This document shows positions 24,567-34,226 of a DNA stretch of 59,014 bases, piece by piece (position 1 is the first letter of the stretch; each line of letters starts with the position of its first letter). The notes under the pieces were generated by a model. It searched no databases. It saw only the letters and a list, made by a program, of their open reading frames with translations, and was not told the DNA's origin. The DNA comes from Planctomycetota bacterium (GTDB lineage: Bacteria > Planctomycetota > Phycisphaerae > SM23-33), in contig JAAYCO010000009.1 of the NCBI GenBank assembly GCA_012729725.1, positions 1 through 59,014 of the forward strand, in the 5' to 3' direction. The translations under genes and the position numbers were made by a program.

Positions 24567-26465
24567 ATGCGCTTCGGGCAGGATAACGAAAGAAACATCG
24601 ATAGCCTGCCGCTGGAGCTGACGTCCCAGCCGCCGGAGCTTTTGAAAAGACGCGTCTGGATCACCAGCAGAGCCGGCATCGCCATGATGAACATTTTAAC
24701 GGCGCTGCTGCTGATGATCTCGTTTGCGCCCTTCAACTGCTGGTTCGTCGGCTTCGTGGCGCTGACACCGTGGTTGACGTCGCTGCACAACCCAACCCGT
24801 CCCAAATGGAGCATGACGTGGTCGGTTCTGGCGGGCGCCCTCTTCTGGGCAGCAAGCCTGTACTGGCTAACGTGGATCACCCTGGTGGGCTACTTCGCGC
24901 TGCTGGTGGTGCTGACTGCATTCTGGCTTGTCGCCGCCCTGGTGCTGCGAACGGCGATGCGCAGGCTCTGGCCCATGTGGCTGGTAACACCTGTCGTCTG
25001 GGTGGGTCTGGAATACGCCAGGTCGTGGTTCCTGAGCGGATTTCCGTGGTTCAACCTTTCGCAGGCGATGTACTCGCGAACCATGCTCATACAAATCGCC
25101 GACGTCACCGGCGAATACGGCGTCTCGTTCTTCGTGGGCATGGTCAACGGGCTCGCGGCCGACTTGCTGACGGCGCCGCTGTTCAAGCGGGCCGCTTCGG
25201 GCCTGAAGCCAAGACTCGCCGCAAGACTGGGCCTGGCGGTAACGGTTGTCGTGGCTATAGCGATGCTCGTTTACGGCCGCTTTCGCCTTGGACAGCACAC
25301 CACGGCCCAAGGCCCGATCGTGGCAGTGGTTCAAGAGGCTTACCCGATCTCGCTTCAAGGCAGAAGCGAAAGCCCCGGGGATATCCTCGACAGTCACTTG
25401 AAGGCGGCCCAGGCGCTCGCCGGCGCCAGGCTGGATCTGCTGGTGCTGCCGGAAACCATGGGGCCCTCGGGCATCAACTCGCAATTCCTCAACCTTGACG
25501 TGAACGCCATGAGCGACCACCACGTCATGGATATTGTTCGTATGCGAGCGTCTATGAAGGAGCAGCGCGAGCTGCTGACGAGGTACATTCAGCGGTACGT
25601 GCTGCCTGAGGCGCAAAAGATAGAACACGTGTCAAACAAGCTCGATGCGCCTGTGCTGATCGGCGCTGTGGCGATGGAGCCAAACCACATCCCCGTTGGC
25701 GGGGACGACCTGTGGCTGAGATTCAACGCCGCCCTTTGGTTTGACCGCTCATGGGCCAGCCGGCGGGAATACTACTCGAAGATTCACCCCGTTCCCTTCA
25801 GCGAATATGTGCCGTTCAAGCGGACCTGGCCGCAGGCTTACTGGGCGCTTCGGTTCTTCGTGCCGCCGGTGATGGAGCAGCTTGAACCGGGCTCGAACCT
25901 GCGCCTGCAACTGCTTGACGACAAGTGGCGAATCGCCACGCCGATCTGTTACGAAGGCACGTTCGCCAGGGTTTGCCGCAAGCTGGCCAACCGGCCCGAG
26001 GGAAGGGCCGACGTCATGATCAACATGTCGAACGACGGCTGGTTCGTTCCGCCCCAAAAGGGTGGAAAGCCCCGCGGCAGCACCGAACATTCGCAGCACC
26101 TGGCGCACTACGTGTTCCGGGCGATCGAGAACCGCGTGCCAGTGGTGCGAGCGGTGAACACGGGCATAAGCGCGTCCATCGACTCCAACGGCGGCATAGT
26201 CGCCCAGATTGTCCGCGACGGCAGGCGCACGATGGTCAGCGGCACGCTGCTGCTTGACGGCGGCGAAAACGAATCTGTGCCTTCTGAGGTTCTTCGGGGC
26301 CCTCGCGTGCTTGTGGATGCACGGCGAAGTTTGTACAGTCGCATTGGCGATTTGTTTGCCCAGTTGGTCAGTGCAGCGGGCGTTGTGCTGACAGTGATCA
26401 TGATATTCGGCAGGCGCGAGCAAGGCTCGCCCATCTGCCCTGCCGTTAAGCGGAGCAAGAAATGA
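24567..26465 (+). CDS. lnt: Apolipoprotein N-acyltransferase
   Basis: Adds the third acyl chain to the N-terminal Cys of lipoproteins at the periplasmic face of the inner membrane. The 632 residues comprise an N-terminal bundle of membrane helices (about 30-235), a nitrilase-like domain (about 250-560) and a last helix near 605-625. The catalytic triad is visible: Glu in VLPETMG, Lys in YSKIHPVPFSEYVPF and Cys in TPICYEG. It is longer than E. coli Lnt (512) owing to N-terminal residues and a loop after the catalytic Glu. AAAGGGG lies before the ATG. Its stop overlaps the start of a lipoprotein gene. Confidence 0.93.
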   Translation: MRFGQDNERNIDSLPLELTSQPPELLKRRVWITSRAGIAMMNILTALLLMISFAPFNCWFVGFVALTPWLTSLHNPTRPKWSMTWSVLAGALFWAASLYWLTWITLVGYFALLVVLTAFWLVAALVLRTAMRRLWPMWLVTPVVWVGLEYARSWFLSGFPWFNLSQAMYSRTMLIQIADVTGEYGVSFFVGMVNGLAADLLTAPLFKRAASGLKPRLAARLGLAVTVVVAIAMLVYGRFRLGQHTTAQGPIVAVVQEAYPISLQGRSESPGDILDSHLKAAQALAGARLDLLVLPETMGPSGINSQFLNLDVNAMSDHHVMDIVRMRASMKEQRELLTRYIQRYVLPEAQKIEHVSNKLDAPVLIGAVAMEPNHIPVGGDDLWLRFNAALWFDRSWASRREYYSKIHPVPFSEYVPFKRTWPQAYWALRFFVPPVMEQLEPGSNLRLQLLDDKWRIATPICYEGTFARVCRKLANRPEGRADVMINMSNDGWFVPPQKGGKPRGSTEHSQHLAHYVFRAIENRVPVVRAVNTGISASIDSNGGIVAQIVRDGRRTMVSGTLLLDGGENESVPSEVLRGPRVLVDARRSLYSRIGDLFAQLVSAAGVVLTVIMIFGRREQGSPICPAVKRSKK

Positions 26466-27538
26466 AAAACTGCCTGACCATCTCGTTCTTGTTTTTCGCC
26501 GCAGCAGCACTTTTGGCCGCCGGGTGCGAGGGCGGCGCGGACTACTACAAGACGAACGCGCCGTCGCAGATCGACGCCGCACGCGCCTACACCGACGCCA
26601 GGGACACGCTGCGACAGGCGGCGGAAGACGCCTCGCCCGAAACCCGCGCTCATGCCATCGAGGCAATGGCGAAGGCAGCGCCCAGAGACAGCGGCCCGCT
26701 GCTCAAGCAGGCGCTCAAAGACCCGCACCCGCTGGTGCGATTCGCCGCCGCCATGGGCATAGGCGACACCGGATACGTTAACGCGCTTGGTGATTTGCAG
26801 CGAATGGCGACCTTGGGCTCCGGCGAGCGCGACCGCCGGGTGTATCCCGCCGTCATCTACGCAATGCACAAACTGGGCGATAGCTCCCATGTAACCCATC
26901 TGGCCCAGTTGCTGCGGGACCCCGAACCGGAAGTTCGCTCCAACGCAGCCCTGGTGATCGGCAGGCTAAGAGAGCCCTCCGCCATCCGGCCACTGAAAAT
27001 GCTGCTGGACGGCGAACACAACGAAAATGTCATGTACAGCCTGCGGGAAGCCCTTGCGATACTGGGCGACCCGACAAGCAGCGCGCTTCTGGAAAGCTAC
27101 GCTCGCGGGTACTATCTTGATCTTCGCCTGGCGGCGATTCCGGTGCTTGGAATGGAACGTTCGCAGGATTCCATCCTTCTGCTGCGAGAGCTGACCGGCG
27201 ACCGCAACCCGCCTCGCATACGGGTCTCGGCGGCAGGCGCCCTTGCCGAACTGGGCGAGGTGGATGAGGCATGCTACCGGCTGTGCCTCAACGCCCTCTC
27301 GGCGCCGGATGAAGTGATGGAACTTGGCGGCGACACCGACGCCGTAATCCTTGGCACCGAACCCGCATCGCTGCAGCGGCTTTCGGCGATGGCGCTTGGA
27401 AGCATGGGACGCCAACAGGCAGTGCCGTACCTGCACAGGCTTCTGCCGAACGAAAACGGCGCCGTCAGGGTTGCAGCGGCAATGGGCATTATTCAGCTTG
27501 TTGGAAAGGCAATCGAGCCGCCGGCGCCCCGGCGATAG
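26462..27538 (+). CDS. HEAT-repeat lipoprotein
   Basis: A 358-residue predicted lipoprotein. A type II signal peptide with lipobox LAAGC puts the lipidated Cys near residue 22. The rest is made of repeated helix pairs with the HEAT/PBS pattern, such as ALKDPHPLVRFAAAMGIG and LLRDPEPEVRSNAALVIG, about 31 residues apart. Such solenoids serve as protein-binding scaffolds. The ATG overlaps the lnt stop by four bases, so its production is tied to that of the enzyme that matures lipoproteins. Its partner is unknown. Confidence 0.85.
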   Translation: MKNCLTISFLFFAAAALLAAGCEGGADYYKTNAPSQIDAARAYTDARDTLRQAAEDASPETRAHAIEAMAKAAPRDSGPLLKQALKDPHPLVRFAAAMGIGDTGYVNALGDLQRMATLGSGERDRRVYPAVIYAMHKLGDSSHVTHLAQLLRDPEPEVRSNAALVIGRLREPSAIRPLKMLLDGEHNENVMYSLREALAILGDPTSSALLESYARGYYLDLRLAAIPVLGMERSQDSILLLRELTGDRNPPRIRVSAAGALAELGEVDEACYRLCLNALSAPDEVMELGGDTDAVILGTEPASLQRLSAMALGSMGRQQAVPYLHRLLPNENGAVRVAAAMGIIQLVGKAIEPPAPRR

Positions 27539-27632
27539 AGAATGCGCCCGAGGCTTCGCCAACGCTTCCGGCAGCGGCTTCGGCGGGCGAACTTCAGTCC
27601 GCCGGAGCGAAAGATTGACGCTTGGGTAATGT

Positions 27633-27660
27633 TTGACTTGACATGGGGCGTGCGTAAAAT
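27633..27660 (+). promoter_or_regulatory. Probable promoter of the coiled-coil/mreB cluster
   Basis: TTGACT at 27633-27638 and TAAAAT at 27655-27660 are spaced by 16 bases. An overlapping TTGACA (27638-27643) with a 17-base spacer to CACAAT is an alternative. The leader to the TTG start would be about 100 bases. Confidence 0.45.
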
Positions 27661-27765
27661 CACAATCAGTCAACATGGGCCGCGATGCGGCCGGGAATTA
27701 TATATCTCTGTAGTTGACGTGTTTCGCGTTTCCGAAGACGCTTTGCTGTTCGAAGGAGATTAGTC

Positions 27766-28629
27766 TTGAGCATCCTGACGAAGATAAGCGTGGTAGTCCT
27801 GGTTTTCCTCGTTGTTGTTTCCTCAGTCGTTTTCCTGACCATGGCGGCCACCATTCCGAACTATCGTGACCTTTATGAGACCTCGCTTCAGAAGCTTGCG
27901 GGCCTTGAATCAGAGAAGGAACAGGACAAGCTGGCGGCTCGCAGGTTGACCACCGAACGCGATCAGTTGAGCGAATCGCTTGCCAATCTCCGAAACACCA
28001 GCACCGCGCAGGAACGAACGCTTGCAAGGCAGCTGGCTGCCGAAAAGGAAGCCAACGCCGCCGTGCAGACCAAGCTCGGCTCGATGGACATCCACCTGAT
28101 GACTATCGAGAAGCGGCTCGAGACCCAACTGGAACGCAACGACGCCCTGAGCAAGACGCTTGAAGAGGAACGCACCGAGAAGCACGAGCTTGCCGGTAGA
28201 ATTCGCGGACTTAGCGACGAGCTGAGCAAGATGAAGATCGAACGCGAGCGAACCGACCGCGAACTCGAATACGTCAATCGTCTGCTGGAAGACGCCGAAG
28301 AACGCAACCGCACGCTGGTGGAGCAGATTCGCACACGCCAGGGCGGTTACTCAGCCCCGACTGCAAGCACTGATCGTCCTCGTTCGGTTCAGGCCCCCGC
28401 GGTCGCCGGCACGATTACCGGCCTTCGCGGCGAACTTGCCAGCATTAACGTCGGCTCGGCAAAGGGCGTGCAGAACGGCATGGAAATGATGATCTACCGC
28501 GGCGGCGATTTTGTGGCGTACCTGCAAGTGCAGGACGTGCAGGCTTCAACCGCCGCCGGCATTATCGTAAAGAAGCGGCTGGACCCGATGGTCGGCGACA
28601 AGGTCGAAACCGTCCGGGCGGAGAATTGA
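27766..28629 (+). CDS. Single-pass coiled-coil membrane protein with a C-terminal beta domain, MreC-like in layout
   Basis: A 287-residue protein with TTG start, preceded by AAGGAG at 27753-27758. One membrane helix (about residues 5-28) is followed by a long coiled coil (about 40-185) and a C-terminal beta-rich domain (about 210-285) with the pattern INVGSAKGVQNGM found in FlgT-C- and MreC-like small barrels. It is not clearly homologous to MreC, but it has the same architecture and lies two genes before mreB. It is therefore a candidate periplasmic partner of the MreB system. This role is inference. Confidence 0.75.
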   Translation: MSILTKISVVVLVFLVVVSSVVFLTMAATIPNYRDLYETSLQKLAGLESEKEQDKLAARRLTTERDQLSESLANLRNTSTAQERTLARQLAAEKEANAAVQTKLGSMDIHLMTIEKRLETQLERNDALSKTLEEERTEKHELAGRIRGLSDELSKMKIERERTDRELEYVNRLLEDAEERNRTLVEQIRTRQGGYSAPTASTDRPRSVQAPAVAGTITGLRGELASINVGSAKGVQNGMEMMIYRGGDFVAYLQVQDVQASTAAGIIVKKRLDPMVGDKVETVRAEN

Positions 28630-28630
28630 C

Positions 28631-28828
28631 ATGAGTCGAACCCCCGCTCAATCAAGCGTTGTTCAGGTTCAGCCTCAGGCTAACGTTTACACAATTCTGA
28701 TACTGGTGGCTGCGATTGTCTTGGCGGTCACTCTGGGCGTGGTTTTGCACACGCTCCTGGCCGACAGTCCGGCAGGATACGGATTGACTTTCGGGGACTT
28801 GTTCGGTCCGCTCAAGCTCAAGGGCTAA
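28631..28828 (+). CDS. 65-residue single-TM protein between the coiled-coil gene and mreB
   Basis: A 65-residue protein with one membrane helix at about residues 20-43 and short polar ends. The N-terminus (about 18 residues) is Ser/Gln/Val-rich. The gene begins one base after the upstream stop, with GGAG as ribosome binding site, and mreB follows after 41 bases. No family is recognised. Its close packing suggests a small subunit of the same membrane complex as its neighbours. Confidence 0.65.
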   Translation: MSRTPAQSSVVQVQPQANVYTILILVAAIVLAVTLGVVLHTLLADSPAGYGLTFGDLFGPLKLKG

Positions 28829-28869
28829 GCGGACGGCTCGCCCCACATTAAGGTTGGGACGCCCTGTAG

Positions 28870-29928
28870 ATGATACTAGATTCGGTCATGGGCCTGTTTT
28901 CCCTGGATATGGGAATCGACTTGGGTACTTGCAATACCCTGGTTGCAGTCCGTGGGCAGGGCATCGTTCTTAACGAGCCGTCGGTGGTGGCCGTTAGGCG
29001 AGGCACTAACCGCGTTCTTCAGAACGGCAACGCCGTCGGGCTGATGGCCAAGGAAATGCTGGGCAAGACGCCCGGCTCTATCAGCGCCATCAGGCCAATG
29101 AAGGACGGCGTCATCGCCGACTTCGACATCACCGAGGCCATGCTGAGCTACTTCATCCGCAAGGCCCACGACCGTCGCAGTTTCTTCAAATTCCGCCCCA
29201 GAGTTGTCATTGCGGTTCCATCGGGCATTACCACAGTCGAGAAGCGAGCTGTGCACAACTCCGCCGAACGTGCGGGGGCAAGGAAGGTCTACCTTGTCGA
29301 CGAGCCCATGGCGTGCAGCATCGGCGCGGGGCTGCCGATCAACGAGCCGACCGCCAGCATGATCGTTGACATCGGCGGCGGCACAACGGAAGTCGCCATC
29401 ATCTCGCTGGCTGATATTTCCGTCTGCGAAAGCCTCCGCGTCGCAGGCGACGACATGGACGAAGCCATCGCCGCGCACATGCGCCGAACCTATAACCTTC
29501 TTATCGGCGAGCAGACTGCCGAATCAATCAAGTTGCACATCGGCTCGGCAGCGCCCATGGAGAAGGAAGAAACCATGGAGGTTCGCGGGCGGGACATGAT
29601 CTCCGGCCTGCCTCGAAAGACAATCGTCTCGTCAGAGGAAGTCCGCGAGGCCCTTAAGGAGCCGGTCGGCGCAATCATCGATTGCGTCACCCGCACCCTC
29701 GAGAAGGCCGAGCCGGAACTGGCCGCCGATCTTGTTGAAACCGGAATAGTCCTTGCCGGCGGCGGCGCGCTGCTGCGCGGCATGAACACCGTGCTGGCGA
29801 ACGCCACAGGCCTTAGCGTTCGCGTCGCCGACGACCCGCTTACCTGCGTCGCCAGAGGAACCGCCGTCTATCTTGAAAACCTCGACAGGTGGAAAGATAC
29901 GATGGAAAGCTCCGAGGACGACTTCTAG
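28870..29928 (+). CDS. mreB: Rod shape-determining protein MreB
   Basis: A 352-residue actin-fold protein of the MreB family, which forms membrane-bound filaments that guide peptidoglycan synthesis. The phosphate-1 motif is [12 protein letters not shown], the phosphate-2 motif is [12 protein letters not shown], and the adenosine motif is [12 protein letters not shown]. The segment [13 protein letters not shown] is typical. Domain order is intact. A second ATG 18 bases downstream (28888) is an equally good start. It follows the coiled-coil and 65-aa genes in what looks like one operon. No canonical mreC, mreD or rodA genes lie in the window. Confidence 0.92.
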   Translation: MILDSVMGLFSLDMGIDLGTCNTLVAVRGQGIVLNEPSVVAVRRGTNRVLQNGNAVGLMAKEMLGKTPGSISAIRPMKDGVIADFDITEAMLSYFIRKAHDRRSFFKFRPRVVIAVPSGITTVEKRAVHNSAERAGARKVYLVDEPMACSIGAGLPINEPTASMIVDIGGGTTEVAIISLADISVCESLRVAGDDMDEAIAAHMRRTYNLLIGEQTAESIKLHIGSAAPMEKEETMEVRGRDMISGLPRKTIVSSEEVREALKEPVGAIIDCVTRTLEKAEPELAADLVETGIVLAGGGALLRGMNTVLANATGLSVRVADDPLTCVARGTAVYLENLDRWKDTMESSEDDF

Positions 29929-30044
29929 GCAGCTTAGCCCTTCTTGCCGCACCTGGAACTGTCCCAAACCCGCCGAACACAGGTTCTCGCACATAATTCC
30001 CTGCCCTGCGTTGGTCTGTGTAAAGGGCGTGTATATCATCTTGC

Positions 30045-31622
30045 ATGATCATACCAATAATGGCCATCGACGGCGATTTGAAGGCTGGGCGGCTTGTTCT
30101 GGCGGGAGTTTTTGTGCTGGTGATCGCCGCTCGAGCGGCGACTGTTGCCAGGGCGCACAATGTGGCCCGCGATGGGGTAATTCACCTGTACATGGCCAGG
30201 CAGCTCACGGAGGCGCCGTGGCGAAGTGTTGTGACGCAGTACGACTACCACCCCATGTACCCTGCCCTTTGTGCAGCCGTCGCCAAAGCCACGGGCGCCG
30301 GCTGGCCTGAAGGATGGGTAACGGTCGCGCAGGCGGTCTCGGCGGGCATGAGCGTGCTGGGTCTGCTTTGCCTGCACTACATCGCCCGGCGCGTGTTCAA
30401 CCGGCGAATCGCGCTTTGGACGGTCATAATCGCCGGCCTGTCCCGGCCGTTGACGGGTCTGTCGGCCGACGCGCTGAGCGACTGGCCCGCACTCACTTTC
30501 GGACTTGCGACCCTGGCGGCGGCAATAGCTTGCGCCAGACGCATCAGGGCTAACTCGGTGATGGCCGTGCCGCTGGCGGCAGTCGCCGCCATAGCGGCGG
30601 CCGGCGGGTATCTGACACGACCCGAGCAGTTGCTCTCTGCCCTGACCGCGGCAGCCATAATGCTGTTTCACAAGGGTCCGCGACAGTCGCGCCTAGGGCT
30701 CAAGACTGTGTGCCTGCTGGTGCTGGGCGGCCTGACGCTCTTATGCGTCTCGCCCTACGCATGGGCGATCGGCGGGCTGAGCCAGAAGAAAAGCCTCGAC
30801 GACTTCGAATTCGCAGCCGGCATGCCGCTGGCGGCAGTCAATATGGGCGAAGTCGCGAGGATAACCTGGCGGATCCTCGACCGCGGACTTGATGGCATAG
30901 GCATACCCGCCGCAGCCATGATATTGCTGGCAATGGGCCTGGCCCTCGCCCGGCGGCGATTCCCGAAGGAATGGCCAAGGCTTATTCCCTCCCCCAGTCG
31001 GGAAGGCGTGCTGATGATGGCCATACCCGCCGTCGTGATGCTGCCGATACTGGCTGCGATGGAAATGGGCCTGGGAAGAGGCTATCTCTCCAGCAGGCAC
31101 ACGCTGGTGGTGCTGATGTTCATGATGCCCCTGGCGGGCGCCGGTGCTGAAGCCGGCTTGATGTTGCTTGGGCGTATCTTCAAGCATCTGTCAGGTTCGT
31201 CGTTCTTGTCGCTGTGGGCGGCTGCGGTAGTCGCGCTTGCCATGTTTCCCGCGGCGATACCCTGCCTTCACCGCGGCAGAGACACCTATCGCCATGCCGG
31301 GCGAAGCATCCGGGGCGAGGGCGCAGTTTTGTGCGATGACGCTAGAATAGCGTTGTTCGCCTCGGCTCCGGTCGAGCAGTTCGTCAGGCACAGCCCGCTC
31401 AGATGGAAGCTTGAGCCGGCGGACCTGTCTTCTCCCGACGCCCTGCTTAAACGGCTTGGCACGGGCTTTCGGTGCATCGCAATCACAAAGGAGATGCAGC
31501 GGCACGCGGGAGAAGAATGCCTGAAAGTTCCGCTAATGGCTGGACTAACGCCGGTTGATCTGCCAAACTCGAAAGCGCCGGTGTTCGCGTACGTGCCGCC
31601 CAGGGGGCCACGGCGCGAGTAA
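30045..31622 (+). CDS. GT39/PMT-type membrane glycosyltransferase
   Basis: A 525-residue multi-pass membrane protein with about ten hydrophobic helices. It has the GT-C fold features of the dolichyl/undecaprenyl-phosphate-mannose transferase (PMT_2) family: after the first helix a catalytic acidic residue occurs in ARDGVIHLYMARQ, and the loop motif YHPMYPALCA follows. Such enzymes move sugars from lipid carriers to proteins or glycolipids on the outer face of the membrane. Donor and acceptor are unknown. It lies in the same direction as mreB and dapF, 19 bases before the possible GTG of dapF. Confidence 0.8.
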   Translation: MIIPIMAIDGDLKAGRLVLAGVFVLVIAARAATVARAHNVARDGVIHLYMARQLTEAPWRSVVTQYDYHPMYPALCAAVAKATGAGWPEGWVTVAQAVSAGMSVLGLLCLHYIARRVFNRRIALWTVIIAGLSRPLTGLSADALSDWPALTFGLATLAAAIACARRIRANSVMAVPLAAVAAIAAAGGYLTRPEQLLSALTAAAIMLFHKGPRQSRLGLKTVCLLVLGGLTLLCVSPYAWAIGGLSQKKSLDDFEFAAGMPLAAVNMGEVARITWRILDRGLDGIGIPAAAMILLAMGLALARRRFPKEWPRLIPSPSREGVLMMAIPAVVMLPILAAMEMGLGRGYLSSRHTLVVLMFMMPLAGAGAEAGLMLLGRIFKHLSGSSFLSLWAAAVVALAMFPAAIPCLHRGRDTYRHAGRSIRGEGAVLCDDARIALFASAPVEQFVRHSPLRWKLEPADLSSPDALLKRLGTGFRCIAITKEMQRHAGEECLKVPLMAGLTPVDLPNSKAPVFAYVPPRGPRRE

Positions 31623-31649
31623 TCCGCCGGCCGGGCGCGCGTGAGGATC

Positions 31650-32555
31650 ATGGATATAGGGTTCACCAAGCTATCGGGCAGCGGAAACGACTTCATCTGC
31701 ATCGACAACCGCGACGCGCGATTCGACGACCTGATCTCATCCGGAAACGATATCGGCAGATTCGCCAAGACGCTTTGCCGGAGGGGACTGGGCGTGGGCG
31801 CAGACGGCGTGATCTTCGCCTGCCAGCCTGAAATCGAGGGCGTCGCCGACGTCGCCGCCAGGTTCTTCGAAGCGGACGGTTCGGAAGTCGAGCTATGCGG
31901 AAACGGCACGGGATGCTTCGTGCATTGGGTGATGACCAACGGCTGGCTTGGCCCCGGCGAGATAAAGATACTCACTCCCGCCGGCGTTGTCCGCGGCTCT
32001 GACAGCGGCGACAACTATTCTCGCGTGTGCATTCCCCTGCCCGAAGGCCTGCAAATGAACATCGATTTGCAGGTCAACGGCGAGGTGTTCGAGTGCGACT
32101 ACGTTGTCACCGGCGTGCCGCACACCGTCTGCCGGGTTGACGATCTGGCCAGGCTTGACGTCGAGAAGTTCGGGCGGCTGTTCCGGCATCACCCCGCGTT
32201 CGCCCCGCGCGGCGTCAACGCGAATTTCGTGCAGGTGCTTGGCGAGGGCGATATCGCCGTGCGCACATACGAGTTCGGCGTCGAGGGCGAAACTCTCGCC
32301 TGCGGCACCGGCTCGGCGTCGGCAGCCATTATCACCGCCCTGCGCGAGAAATGGGGCGAAGATTACCGCCTCGGCAGGAAACCCGTGCTTGTCCACGCCC
32401 GCGGCGGCGACGTGCTGCGGATTTTCTTCACCGCCGATCAGCAGGATAACATCGTCGATGTCTGCCTCGAAACCCGCGTGAGATTGATCTACACCGGCGT
32501 GCTTGGCCCGGACATGATGCAGGCCCTCGAGCCTGGGCCGGAATCATCCTCGTGA
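31650..32555 (+). CDS. dapF: Diaminopimelate epimerase
   Basis: Converts LL- to meso-diaminopimelate in lysine and peptidoglycan synthesis. The protein has about 301 residues. The start MDIGFTKLSGSGNDF is typical, with ATG at 31650; a GTG at 31641 would add three residues. The two catalytic Cys are in LCGNGTGC (Cys83) and ACGTGSAS. The usual CGNGxRC motif has Gly in place of Arg. Its stop overlaps the GTG start of the next gene by four bases. The substitution may be a lineage variant rather than loss of function, since both Cys and the flanking Gly/Asn are kept. Confidence 0.93.
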   Translation: MDIGFTKLSGSGNDFICIDNRDARFDDLISSGNDIGRFAKTLCRRGLGVGADGVIFACQPEIEGVADVAARFFEADGSEVELCGNGTGCFVHWVMTNGWLGPGEIKILTPAGVVRGSDSGDNYSRVCIPLPEGLQMNIDLQVNGEVFECDYVVTGVPHTVCRVDDLARLDVEKFGRLFRHHPAFAPRGVNANFVQVLGEGDIAVRTYEFGVEGETLACGTGSASAAIITALREKWGEDYRLGRKPVLVHARGGDVLRIFFTADQQDNIVDVCLETRVRLIYTGVLGPDMMQALEPGPESSS

Positions 32556-34198
32556 ACCAGCCCGAATCGCCCATCCTCAGCGTTGATCAGAACTGCAATT
32601 CCCTCTGGGATGTGCCGCCCAAGCTGCACGCTCTGGAGGCCGGCGGATACCACTGCGTCCAATACGTCGAGGACGTGGACGTTGCGTTCACAAAGGTTGG
32701 CGCGGGGTACATGTCCGCCGACCTGCGTATCGAACGCGAGCGATACTATCGCACCGGCGCCGGCGATTGGGGAGCGGGCCTGTTCTACAGTGAATTCCTG
32801 GGCAAGCTTGCGGTGGATCCTCGCCAATGGGAACCGCTCACCGGCATGACCACTCGCGCGCTGGCAAGATCGCTCCGGATGACGGTCGATGAATTCTACG
32901 ACCGCTACTCGCCCGGCGACAACTGGCAATTGGTGGGTTCAAGCTACGTGGGCGATTCGACGCACCATCGCGTGCTTGGCGACATCACATGCAGGGAGGT
33001 ATCCGACCATCTGGCAAGACTGATGGAGCTTGCCCGCGCCGACATGCGCAGGGCGTTCCCCGGCCGGCAAAGCCAGGCGGTGCTCGATCAATGGTGGGCA
33101 AGTCAGAACTCGCTGGCGGCGGCGTTGATGGAACGCCACAAGGACGGCAGGTTGACCGATTTGTACCGCGACTGGCTGGACTCGTGCCGGCAGAGAAACG
33201 GCGCGCCCGCGGATGTGTCATCCAACATCTTCGCCCTCGGCGCCAACGCCGACCAGCTTGCCCTTCTTGAGATATTCACGAAGGACTACCACACTGCCGC
33301 CGAGTTGTACAACGAGGCATTGGCCCAGACACAAAGCCAGTTGCATCCTCTGGACGTCGAGGCGGGCGAGCTGCCGTTCTTCGCCGTCTTTAGCCACAAG
33401 GGCCACATGGTTCGTTCGCAGGTGTTCCTGCGCGACCGCCGGCTGCACCTGCCGCTTAAAGCGGTAAGCCTGGGCCCGGGCGGCAGAATTCCGGTTGATT
33501 CGCTTCAGGCGCTGGGTGTGCAGTGCCTTGTGGGCAAGGCGGTGCTGCTGATGTTGCAGGTTCGCGTCGGCCCGACCGGCGGAGCACTGGCCCTGCCCCA
33601 CCGCGGTTCGCTTTACTCGCCGGCGGCGCAACGGCTCGAGATGCTGCTTAAGCAGGCGGGCATGCTCAAGTCGCACGTATGGCCGATCATCCGCGTAAGG
33701 CTTCGCCTGCTGGACCGCCTGAGGGAAGTGGACACGCCCATCGCCCTGGGCGATCACCTGGCGGGCTTCTTTGGCGACAACGTGATACCCGCGAACACCC
33801 TCGGCGAGCGATGGTCGCAGATACAGTCGGACGCCGCGTGGAGCATTCGTCAACTTGCATCGCAGCGATCTCGCGACCAGTGGCGGGCGGAAGCATTTCC
33901 GGAATTGACGGCGGAGATCAACTCGCTCGACGCTACACGGCGCCGCCTGGCCGCCAACAACGCCGATGCGCCCCAAATGCGCGAGGTTTGGAAGAAAATG
34001 AAGCCGCCGCTCGAAACGCTCAACCGGCTGACGGTCGAACGCATCCAGCGCGACTGGCAGCTGCGAGATCTGGACTACTGGGACAGCCGGGGCGCGATCC
34101 TGCCCTGGTGTCTGGCGCTTGGCGGCGAGCAGTTCTACCAGCGAGTGATTCGCGGGGCGCAAATCTATGAAGAACAGCCTCCAGGCCAGGACGTATAA
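32552..34198 (+). CDS. Unknown 548-residue protein coupled to dapF
   Basis: This encodes 548 residues of no family I recognise. It appears soluble: no signal peptide and no clear membrane helix. It is rich in Arg, Leu, Asp and Trp. Segments with conserved-looking character include GDWGAGLFYSEFLGKL, ELPFFAVFSHKGHMVR and the C-terminal DYWDSRGAILPWCLALGG. The GTG start overlaps the dapF stop in a GTGA, which argues for coupled translation. It is followed by a methyltransferase gene. Function is unknown; a role near cell-wall or lysine metabolism is only suggested by position. Confidence 0.75.
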   Translation: MNQPESPILSVDQNCNSLWDVPPKLHALEAGGYHCVQYVEDVDVAFTKVGAGYMSADLRIERERYYRTGAGDWGAGLFYSEFLGKLAVDPRQWEPLTGMTTRALARSLRMTVDEFYDRYSPGDNWQLVGSSYVGDSTHHRVLGDITCREVSDHLARLMELARADMRRAFPGRQSQAVLDQWWASQNSLAAALMERHKDGRLTDLYRDWLDSCRQRNGAPADVSSNIFALGANADQLALLEIFTKDYHTAAELYNEALAQTQSQLHPLDVEAGELPFFAVFSHKGHMVRSQVFLRDRRLHLPLKAVSLGPGGRIPVDSLQALGVQCLVGKAVLLMLQVRVGPTGGALALPHRGSLYSPAAQRLEMLLKQAGMLKSHVWPIIRVRLRLLDRLREVDTPIALGDHLAGFFGDNVIPANTLGERWSQIQSDAAWSIRQLASQRSRDQWRAEAFPELTAEINSLDATRRRLAANNADAPQMREVWKKMKPPLETLNRLTVERIQRDWQLRDLDYWDSRGAILPWCLALGGEQFYQRVIRGAQIYEEQPPGQDV

Positions 34199-34226
34199 TT
34201 CTTCACAGCAACACGAGGAACGCCAG

